Assembly: GCA_020002185.1 (NCBI GenBank)
Contig: CM034536.1
Span: forward strand, 15,727,614 to 15,791,613
DNA length: 64,000 nucleotides
Direction of reading: 5' to 3'
Source: Paraescarpia echinospica
Lineage: Eukaryota; Annelida; Polychaeta; Sabellida; Siboglinidae
The position numbers and the translations under genes were made by a program. This document shows, in pieces, positions 45,087 through 54,825 of the stretch. The notes below the pieces were generated by a model. That model was not told where the DNA came from. It made no database searches and was given only the letters and a program-made list of their open reading frames with translations. Every line of letters begins with the position of its first letter. The first letter of the stretch is position 1.

Positions 45087-47672
45087 TCACTCAGAGTCGG
45101 AGGCACTACTGTCATCACAGTCGGTGTCACTGCTGTCAGTGTAACTACTACAGTCGGGCCTTGGCCTAAGCGGCTGAGTGTCTGGCCTCCGGGCTCCACC
45201 AGCAGTCAACAGCTCGATTGCCTCCTTCGGTTCAAATGCAGCGATGTCTGGTGAACTCAGCTGAATGGTCAACAGATCAGTCAGTCGATCTGCCTTCAGG
45301 ACTGACCGGATGCTGCTCTTCGTCAGCTTCAGCTGACTGAAGCCTCTCTCCGCATCAGCCGAGCTGGCTGGCAGAGTCAGAATGGCGTCAACAAGCCCAA
45401 GTATGTTTCCATACTCTGCCTGGTGGGCTGCATTGACACTAGACCATGTCAGCTGTCGCACGTCTGGGGACTGTTCATACAGGATCATCTTCAGAAGTGT
45501 CCACTCCGTCTCCACACTGGCAGTATCGATGCCAGCGTCGCGAAGCACAGGGCCAAAATGGTTGTTGAGTGTGGCCACAGCGTCATTTCCATAATCACCT
45601 GCAGCTTCAGGCCACAGCTTGAAGCTAACGATTGATGATGCACGCACAACGTCCGAATTGCTGTCAACGAAGCGACCCTCCAGACAGCTGACCAGGTTGC
45701 CCAAGATCTGCAGTCGGGTCTGCTTGGCGAAGACAGCACCTGTGAGTGTCTCACCATGGAAGTCTTCCATGCGCGCCAGGGCACGCTCCTTGGCAGTTGT
45801 GGTCGTCTTGTACATCACAAGGGTGGCCACAACGGATGTCAGCGTGGCATGTACATCAGCAACTGTCGCAGTCACTGTCTGAGCCACCAGCGACAGCTTG
45901 CTCAGAACAAACAGCACATCGAGAAGGAAGTGTGCCATCTCGATGATGTCTCGTCGGTGCAGTGTCGCCAAGAAGCCAATGGCCTTTGCCTTGGCATCTC
46001 CGGAGCCCCCGGGCACTTGCATCTGCGTCAGATGCAGGACATATGCTGGATATCCCTTCACAAGGGCCTGCAGTGCCTTCAGCAGATGTGGCAACCAGCG
46101 AGTGCCACCGACACGTGGTGGAAGGGCACATGGCAGAGACAATGTGTCGAATGCTGCCTTCAAGTTGCTACGGTTCAGTGGCGAGTGATGGTAGAACAAG
46201 TAGAGGCTCAGGAGGAGACCGCTCAACTTTGTGTACATGGGCAACCGACACAATGTGTCCTTATATGCAAGTTCCAGGCGATGCGCATAGCAGTGGATTG
46301 CTTGCAGACACGGCTGCTCATTTCAGAAAAGCGTGGCGACACCGTTGGCTGATCCGGTCATAACAGCGGCGCCATCACTGCCGAATCCGACAAGCTTCTT
46401 CATGAGTGTCTCTTTCAGGATGTGGAGGTAGCGCTCCACGACACCGTCAATTGCCCGCTTGATTGACGGAGCATCTGCCTTGCCGACGTTCTCAATACCA
46501 GCGAAGGCAGTAGAGACGACACCATTCACTGCATACCTCACGTACACTATCTCCGCTTCCGTGATGGACGCATCTGTCGTACCGTCACTGATGAGGGCGA
46601 GAAAGTGAGCACTCTCCAGGTGCTGTGCGAGGTGACGGCGCTCAACCTCAGCGATGGCACGCACGAACTGCTTGCATGCCTTGTCATTCCGATAAGTGTT
46701 CCCCACATCAAGGCCCTTCTGTGCGTCCAGGGTACACTGCCACACATAATCTGTGAACGGACGCCGGTGCTTTGCTATCGCGTGACAAGTCCTGAAACAT
46801 CCAATGCAGGAAATATTAAATATCATAGTATTAAGTAAATACTGAGTATAGTCACAACATAACAACCTTCCTCAGCAAACAGTGAATACTAAAAACATCC
46901 TCGCTTTCAAAACAAAACTTGACGAAGATTTGATGATGGGCAGGTTTAAATTTTAATAAAAGCACAAAAATCACAAGACAAGCCACGTTCTAAAAACCAA
47001 AAATATGATGCATAAAGGCGGGAAATACAACACTAAATAGTATTACTTTTGAACCCGAAGATCCAGGCAAGTTATAACACAGATCTACATCAAATGTAAA
47101 TTAATAATTTCCCATGGCATTGTTTACTGCACGGCACGCTTGAAATGAGAGATAACAGAGAAATGAGGGATAATAATTTAAACCATATAGTGCTAACCCT
47201 AACAAAGTACAATCAAACACAATATTTTTTTTACATTTTATAACATTATATCACATGGGTAACATAATTACCTAAACAAATGCGTCAGACGGTCCATGGT
47301 GGCCGTGTTCAGCGCTTGGATGGCTCGGTGGGCAGGTGCAGTGCCGGGACGGGCTTCGAACGCAGTTTGCCGGAAGACAGCTCGTGTGTGCGCCTCGCTT
47401 GTACTGTGTGCGCGTAGCGAGTCTGGACGAAAGTTGTCCGTGCCAGTCAAGAACGCATTCTTGCCACGGACACCAGTTACGTTGTGTGTCCTGCACACTT
47501 TGCAAAACATCAAATCGTTGTCGTCATCGTAGGACAGCCAAGTGTGGTCTCGTTCCCAAACCTTCAAATAGCCACGCTGTCGTTTCTGCTGGTCGTACAG
47601 CGTGTCCCGTTCTCGCTTTTCCACCTTGCGTTTAACTTCTGGTTTTGCAACCCCAGTTAAATAACGATGCAT
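45087..47672 (-). pseudogene. hAT transposase, two exons, one in-frame stop
   Basis: Exon 1 is 47672-47272 and exon 2 is 46791-45087, joined in frame across a 480-bp intron (TTTAG|GTAATT, TTTCAG|GACTTG); 701 sense-plus-stop codons. A BED/TTF-like zinc finger is seen at C57, C60, H89 and H95. The RNase H-like core has SDGTTD and FGSDGAAVM (catalytic Asp candidates). The CLQAIHCYAHRLELAYKD motif is the hAT C-x-x-H helix, and SADAERGFSQ with the downstream LTDLLTIQL is the C-terminal dimerisation region holding the catalytic Glu. TGA at 46325-46323 (codon 290) interrupts it immediately before the C-x-x-H motif; otherwise the frame is intact. The ORFs on the other strand are shadows. It resembles the ZNF862/KIAA1586-like hAT group. 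Confidence 0.92.
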
Positions 47673-47979
47673 CGTGCGTAAACGTAACAAAATAATTAGT
47701 AATGAATTAACAAAATAATTGATGTAGAACTGAAGATGTGAACCGTATTCGAAATCCGCGCATTTGAAAATAGATTAGAAAATAGACGCAAAAATGGACG
47801 CCAATTGCGCTCATTAGCCGGTACCCCTCTACATGATACGCTAAGCCAAACAAAACGGTCGTTTCAGATTTCTATGTCACACAACAACCAATCAAAAGTA
47901 CCGTTTCACTGTCGATTCACATTAGGTGAAGATTTACTTTGTCAATTGTACGGTTGGTGGCGCCACGCAACACGCTGAT

Positions 47980-48080
47980 TTTTACTAGACAGCCGGACTA
48001 GTTGGTAGGCCGGGTTTACTAGTCCGCCGTAATCTTTACTAGTGTACGGACCAGCGGACTAGTGGGTAGTTCTACCCCTG
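47980..48080. repeat. right terminal and subterminal repeats of the hAT element
   Basis: ACTAGA at 47984, ACTAGT at 47997, 48018, 48038 and 48058, and the TIR at 48068-48080. The first two blocks match the left end in direct orientation rather than inverted. Confidence 0.85.
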
Positions 48081-50196
48081 CAAAGGATTTAGTTATCACC
48101 AAATGTTACAGTAGTTTGATATTAAAATTGTTAATTCTTACAGTGGCACCATCTGGAGAGGTGATCACCACTCAATTCGTTAAGGCAGAAATGCCTTTTA
48201 AAACATAACATCATAAACAAGTAAATCATTCTAAATAACAACTATTGTGTTTTGTAAATATATTGTCAATTGGTAGATTAGAGGCCAGTGGTCCAAGGGA
48301 GACAAATGAATATCAAATGTGGTTAGTGGACATCAGCACCTGAGAGGAGATTCTGTTACAATTCCCCAAAGTCAGCGTATTAATGTATAGATATCTATTC
48401 TAACATTGGTTGTCCAAATTTGTTTCAATCATAAACTTTTAAAACATAAACTTTGATAGAAACTCTACCCAGCAACACATTAGATTCTGAAAGGCACCTA
48501 AAAACTTCTTTCAAAACTTTGACAGAAGCATGATACGCTTGTTTAATTTGAACATTTCAGTCCTAATCCCATGTTTATATCATACGTGGACAAAAATATA
48601 ATTTTACATGTGTTAATGATCACATGATACCGTAAGTACCTGACCCCAGTAAACTATGTTCACAGGCATCCAATTAGCAGAAAATGATTGGCCCAATGAC
48701 TAATGAAGAAGGTGGGCCCTTTATGAGTACTTCATTGGCCCAATGAGTTTTGCTAGCAGGGTTTTGAAGTTTGTTGATTACTGTTCACAATGTATTAAAG
48801 CAAGGTCAATATTCATAAAGTATTGATGAGATCATACATTCTTAATGTGAATTATGATCCACTAAACACATTTAGGCAGTTCTGATGTTAGAAGAAATAT
48901 ATTTAGATATTATAAAACAGGGTGTTGGTCTGTCTGTCCGTCCGTCCGTCCGTCCGTCTGTCGTTCTGTATTTTGTAGCATTTCTCTGTCAATTTCACAT
49001 GTATGGAACAGAAATGTTGTGGGCATAGTAGTGAGCTCAAGAGGATGGCATGTAGGTTGTATGGTTTTTAAAATTTCACCTATGACCTCAGGTATGATGG
49101 GGATCTTGGCCGCAAACATCAGCATTGTCGGTTGCTGATAGTGTTGGCATTCAGCTAGAGTGAGCATATGCTATTTCTGGCAAGGTTGCCTAGCAACAAT
49201 CGTCTGCACAGCATTACATAATATGATTGTAACTATCCATGGGTATCATATATTAATAATTTCTTTGTTCTAGAGGTAGCTTTAACAAAAAATATTACTA
49301 GGTGTAACTCAGCTAGTTTTATATATTTTATATTTAACACAATTGCAAGATAAAAATAATCAGGCATCTTGTTGGTTGAATAATCAAGAGAACTGGGATT
49401 TTAGTTCACCTGCTGCCATATTAAAACTTGGGCAACATTCCACACAGCGGGTAAAGGTGTAACCGACTCCAAGACAGCGCAGTAATGCCTTTAGCCTAGA
49501 ATGCAGCAATTACTGATGAATGAATTGACTTTATGTTCTAGTAGCAGTCCCTATGTCATAAACAATGTAACACCACTTTCATGGTTTCCACTCCTCTTGA
49601 TCAATAAATAAATTCTGGTCCATTTTGATTCGCCAAGTACTGACTCGCACTCGTGTTTTACACACGATCCAGCCTAGAAGAAAAATAACACAAGGGCAAG
49701 AGCCAAATAAATAGCACTGTTTACCCCAAACTGTTCTCTTGTCCATTTTTCTGAATGCTACTTAAAACCCATACATCACCCCTCCATGTGCCAACCCTCG
49801 TGTTAGACATTCCCATTTTATTGTTACCCTGTCTAATGGTATGTTCTGGCATGGTCATACGTCATTTGTCAGGATGTTTGCATCAGTATTTTTCACAGCT
49901 TGTACCAAAGCAGCAGGCCATTTACTTCGGTCTGATGTCTATCTGTACATGTTCCTAATAAAAACTATATAAACTACCGCAAGTGGCACAGCGCGAGAAA
50001 ATAAAGACACAGCACGGAGAAGGAATGGGCGGTGGTAGAGATGGATGGCAGTGATTGTGTGGCTGACATGACTAGGGTGTGAGTATGCAGGTAAATGCAT
50101 CAGAAAACAAACAATGCATCCACAAATGTATGCATGCATGCAAGTATGCATGCACACACACGTGCACACACACACACACGTGCACACACACACACA

Positions 50197-50243
<47 letters not shown>

Positions 50244-50873
50244 GTATGTACACACAAGCACGTACACACTTATGCACACATGTTTGACTGCAATTTGCAT
50301 ATACACGCACGCACACACGCACACACATTTACATCATAGCATCAATGTGTATTGAAATCTGTTTCCCCATTAGGTGGTGACACTATATAGATTAAGTTCC
50401 CTCGCGATACCTGGAGACAACCAATTCACCACCTACCTACCGAGGGAGAGGGTAACCTGTACATAATGCTCTACATTTCTGGGGACTTTGCAAGGTTTTG
50501 AGACCTGCCCTTAGTTTAAAATAGCTACCACGGTAAATCACTCCTGCTCATTGCCATATGCATTACTGCTGCACATTAATCAGTGAAAACACACAAAAAA
50601 AACAAAGTGTACAGGTATTTTCTAAGGTTGTCTGTTCCATTCATGGAATCAGTGAAGGTGTTAATTATTAACAGGAAGTTCTGTTGTTTTCTTGAATGTA
50701 GAAAAACCCAATTGTGCCAAACTTCAAACGGCTTTACAATTAAACAAGCTGGCCTTGCCAATACTGTCATTAGAGCATGTATAGATTCTGAATGTGGTGT
50801 TTACAATTTAAACACAGGCTTGCATGCACAACTATATAAATAAATATTAGTAAATGATGAATAGATATTGTAC
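48081..50873. other. intergenic or intronic DNA right of the hAT element
   Basis: No supported gene. It contains a (CCGT)n tract at about 48940-48970 within a frame ending in Asp-Gly-Arg-Thr repeats on minus, a SINE-like remnant near 49400-49520, and (CA)n tracts. If the two exons at 50.9-51.9 kb belong to a longer gene, this would be intron. Confidence 0.5.
50155..50330. repeat. (CA)n microsatellite, compound
   Basis: CA runs interrupted by CG, followed by a shorter ACGC/ACAC tract. It gives spurious long frames on both strands. Confidence 0.95.
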
Positions 50874-50959
50874 CTTTAAAACCGGCTCATAATTTTGCAT
50901 ACAATGTGGAATGTCTGACTCGCTCTTAGCCTTGTTTTCAATCCAAAAATCAGTGGCAC
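50874..50959 (-). CDS. exon of an unrecognised gene (exon B)
   Basis: 86 nt with a strong acceptor TTTTTCTTTTCAG and donor TTTAAAG|GTACAA, phase 1 to 0. Joined to exon A it continues MLDLLCATDFWIENK, then IPHCMQNYEPVLK. The good pyrimidine tract and matching phase make a real exon more likely than chance. Further exons were not found; they may lie beyond the hAT element or to the right. Confidence 0.55.
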
Positions 50960-51653
50960 CTGAAAAGAAAAACAAAAAGTACAGTTTGACACAACACGAA
51001 CTGGGAATGGCTAGGAGCCTTAAACATTTAGACATGAAATCACTGCATGTTTCAAGAATGGAAACATACCAACAAAAGCTGAAGCCAAAACAACCAAGTC
51101 ACACAACCACAATAGAGATGTGTATTATGGCTTGAAAGGGAGTGTTACAAAAAATTCCATTTTAGTATATTTCTCTATCACCACATGATAAATTTGTTAG
51201 CTACAACTAGTGGCATAATATAATGGATCTTGGATAAGGGACATTAGTCACCCGTTTAGTTTTCAAATACTAAAATAGTATAGAACAATTTAAGAAAACT
51301 GCCAAATTGGTTCCGTCGATATGCTAAATATGACTATAAGTGATTATAAAACAGTAACACCTAATTTTGGAGAATAAATAATAGCATGAATAAGCAGGCA
51401 ACATTTGACAAAGGTTGTTCTTTAAATTTCTTAAACAACTTGTACAACATTTAAAAGTCAATATGTTCATGTTTTGGAGTTTCCACAAGTTGTAATTTTA
51501 TTATGATGTGAGAACACAATGAAATACAAGGTAAGATACCTTTTCAATATAATTAATCAAACACACACATGTGCATGCATACACACATATGTATATATAT
51601 ATATATATATACATAATAATATAATATTATTATTATATATGAATCTTACATAC

Positions 51654-51892
51654 ATAACAAATCCAACATTTCAGGTCTTGCTTCCAAATGATTTCTTAGC
51701 TGTTCAAATGCATTCACTTTTGTAAATTTTAAACGTGCCCTTGCTGAAGACATAATTTGATATACAGCTATAAGCCTATCAAAATACAACTTAGACAATT
51801 TAGATTTTGGTGAACAATTTGTAGATTGCAAACCCTCACATTTCACTAGTGAATAGGTGAGAGACAAGACATCCCCATTACTGTAGTCGATT
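51654..51892 (-). CDS. exon of an unrecognised gene (exon A)
   Basis: 239 nt, open on minus, between GAATTGCTGTAG and the donor TTAT|GTATGT, phase 2 to 1. An alternative acceptor, TTCTGCACCCAG, lies 17 bases upstream of this acceptor. The peptide includes LSKLYFDRLIAVYQIMSSAR and ends NHLEARPEMLDLL; it looks like an alpha-helical globular segment and has no tandem-repeat character. I do not recognise the family. It joins exon B in frame. Confidence 0.55.
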
Positions 51893-53947
51893 CTACAGCA
51901 ATTCAAAGGCTGGGTGCAGAAGGCTATACACAACAAAATAAATTAATCCTAATCAATACTCCCTGTGGTGTTTAAAAGCAGATGGCTGTCGCCACCACAA
52001 CAGCGCTGATTGGCGCCTGTATTCATGCCAATTTAAGGCTACAATTGTTCTAGTTATCTGTGGTTAGGCGTCCTGAATGAAATTGCCCAGAACAAAGGAC
52101 AAAGTGCAATTGTTTGTTTTCCCCTCCTGCTGATGTTTGTATGCGTATCAAAACCACAACAAACAGAATAATATAAGACGTCTGATATTAAACTTTAAAA
52201 TAGTGACCTGCATTCCTCGCATATGGTGAGACCTGCAAAGTATGATCATACATGGGGCTACTTGGAGAGTTTGTGGTCGCAATTATAATGTGTTGTGAAT
52301 TCTGCAACATTGATCACATATTTGAGGTGGTCATTATAGTAAGATGCCAGAGTGGGACCCAGCCATCAACATCGAACTATACACGTAATACTATATGACA
52401 ACATACTAAGACATTGCATAGTTTACTTATTAGACATGTCATGTGATATAAATTAAGCATTGTAAACACTGCTTTATATTATTTATATAATTTTATTACA
52501 TTTATTAGACATATATGTGTTATAACATTCTCAAAACATATTTTTATTACAATCATGTTGGACATAAATATATTCAACTTATTGGTAGATTACTGTCAAG
52601 TTATTAAAAACTGAGTTATTTTCATGTTTTCTTTGTATAGCTCTAAGTAAACAATATATCTTTATTCTTTATTTATTTATTATATGGTTAACTTATTTGG
52701 ACAAATAATTTAGCTATTAAACCAAATATAGATCACTGTTTTGTATTTCTTACACAAATTGACAGGAACTAATAACTGATAAAAAATTCTACAATTCTGC
52801 AGGAACAAAATTTCCTCACAACTGTTTCCAATAAAATAAATTAGCATTGATTCATTAGATCACTGCCCTTTCATTGTGAATATGCCAAACACTGCCCAGA
52901 TACAAAGACCAAAGTATAACAAGATAACGTGTATTTGATATGATCTGTTCATATCTCTCTTTCCAGCCAGTTTAACTGAAACCTGCCTTCATCCAGGTGT
53001 GGTGAACAAATGGCACATATTCACCTTAATTAGCAGGTGTGACATTGGGCAGCAGCTGTGAATAAATGCGTAAATGTCAAATGTGCCAGAAGCGACAAAC
53101 AACAGTATGGTGTTGTCTCTCGCAAAGGTGATGCAGGGAATAATTTACGGCGCCTAATTTACTACACCCGTGCATGCATAAGCTTACATTTTTCCAAAAG
53201 TTGTGAAAGCTTATATTTTTGTTATGAAAACTGACATTTTAATGCTTCCCAGAGAAGTCAAGATGGTGTTCGATTAAACATCCCAAGGGCAAGGAGTAAC
53301 GGGTACAGCTCTTTGAGCAGTCCCGAGGACTGTAATGTATGCTGCGCTATATAAGAACTTGCCTTTTCAATCTTATTGTTGTAGCGTTTGCAAAATATAT
53401 TGTTGTTGATTACTGCTTATCCATTGTGCTTATCCACATACGCAATGCTCATCTATTGAGCCCAATTCCCAATGGTGGTATGGTTACGGAACTGCTCTGC
53501 TGGCTGCTGCCAGCTAGACCACCACGACACTAACACAGGCACCGAGTCTGCATGACTCTGCATGGCAAAGCATTTTCATGATCTGACTTGTACAGTGATA
53601 ACACACAAAGAACAGCAATCAAATTGACCACGACGGATACACAAGCAAAGGTGACACATATCACGCCTATGTCGTGAAAGACGCTGCGAGAACAGACCCA
53701 ACAAAAACGAACGAACAAACTCTTCGACTTCCATGCCCGGATTGCCACTTGGAGCACCACTGTGCTCTGCGGGCCATTATGTTGGCGGGAAATCAGCGTT
53801 GTAAATTATCGTAGATTTTTATTAAGAGTTCGTTTGTTATATGTTTTTTAGAGAAACATTAAATTATATAAGATGCCTTTAGTTTATATTAAGTAATGTT
53901 TCAGGAATTTGCAAAACAAATTCTGCAAGACACAATGTTGCGTTAAT
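51893..53947. other. AT-rich DNA with a SINE fragment
   Basis: No supported gene. It contains a plus-oriented SINE 3' part at 53240-53370. Confidence 0.5.
53240..53370 (+). repeat. SINE 3' fragment
   Basis: The plus strand reads TCCCAGAGAAGTCAAGATGG, then GAGCAGTCCCGAGGACTG and GCGCTATATAAGAACTTGCC, the body and tail of the 39.2-kb family. The tRNA-like head is missing (5' truncated), as usual for LINE-mobilised copies. Confidence 0.8.
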
Positions 53948-54230
53948 ATACCTGCCAACACTCCCGTGAAATCCGGGAATCTCCCGAATTGTGTATGTAT
54001 ATATCCCGTTCTCCCGGAATACAGGCAAATCTGTCTTCAGCAGCACCCCTCCCCGTCGTCGAGTCTTTGAGACAGCGAACCGGTGAAGTTCCGGCGAAAA
54101 AATCTCCAACAGCACCCCTCTGTCTTCCGATGTCAATACCCAAGACAGCGCGGCGAGACAAAGCGACACAGGAAGCGTGCTGAACTGCTGATAAATCTCC
54201 CGGATTTCAACAAAAAAAGTTGGCAGTTAT
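53948..54230. mobile_element. hAT-like MITE, 283 bp
   Basis: The ends are ATACCTGCCAAC and GTTGGCAGTTAT (inverted, one mismatch). The flanks GCGTTAAT and ACGCTAAT match at 6 of 8 positions, suggesting a decayed 8-bp target-site duplication. It contains CTCCCG motifs near both ends and no transposase. Confidence 0.6.
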
Positions 54231-54520
54231 ACGCTAATTTACAACCACTAAAATGTAGAGTCTGGGCTCGGCAACCCCATGTTCTACCTCAATGCTGGTT
54301 AACTACAGCTAAGAAACAGCTAACTCTTCCACAGATCGTTATTATTTTATTTTATACACAACGTAGATCTAATTTCTGTCAACTTGCGTTAATTTCATCA
54401 TGTGTGCCATCTCGACAAGAAATGGATGCAAAAAACAGTAGTAGGCTGAAGAAAACCTGTTTTTGTATAGGCCTACACCCGTCCCAGTAGGATCATCTCG
54501 AGTAATGTCTCGGTAAGGTA

Positions 54521-54825
54521 CAGGGGTGGTTCCAGATAGGGTAGTCTAGGCGGGACACAAACCTCCAATTGCGGCCGAACCAAATTAATATTGGAAGACA
54601 GGCGGGGGTGCAGCTTAATTTTGTTCGCCGCCGAGCCAGTGTAACTGCAGCTTCTCCGCTGTCTCTCGACTCGTTCGGCTCAACATCGCAAGACGGGGAG
54701 GGGGAGGGCTATTAAACATTATTCGCGGCGACGTTCACAAGGCTCTAAGGGGCACGCCACTCACACAACACCGCCAAATTCCAAAGTTCTAGGGGGCACG
54801 TGTCCGAAGTCCCTGGAAACGCCTA
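54521..54825. mobile_element. possible MITE with CAGGGG-type ends
   Basis: The left end CAGGGGTGGTTCCAG and the right end (read inward) CATAGGCGTTTCCAG agree at 11 of 15 positions. About 305 bp, GC-richer than its flanks. No clear target-site duplication was found. Confidence 0.4.

Larger units (their letters stand above)
44888..48080 (-). mobile_element. hAT-superfamily DNA transposon, 3193 bp, with both ends
   Basis: It begins CAGGGGTAGAACT and ends AGTTCTACCCCTG, a perfect 13-bp terminal inverted repeat. It is flanked on both sides by CAAAG, a 5-bp direct repeat consistent with a short target-site duplication. The internal gene encodes a hAT transposase on the minus strand. Subterminal blocks rich in ACTAGT occur at both ends. 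Most classical hAT elements make 8-bp duplications, so 5 bp points to one of the minor hAT groups, which I infer rather than prove. Confidence 0.93.

Noticed and set aside
45382..46363. Plus-strand frames up to 198 aa across the transposase
   Set aside because: Antisense shadows of the GC-rich transposase exon, which has clear hAT motifs on minus.
48936..48972. Asp-Gly-Arg-Thr repeat protein on minus
   Set aside because: Translation of a (CCGT)n microsatellite.
49939..50355. Several 65-129 aa frames around the compound CA repeat
   Set aside because: Microsatellite translation, overlapping in five frames.
53576..53760. Short minus frame starting MEVEEFVRSFLLG, or an overlapping 76-codon frame
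   Set aside because: No splice donor of the right phase to reach the exons at 51.9 kb, and no recognisable domain; it could not be supported as a first exon.
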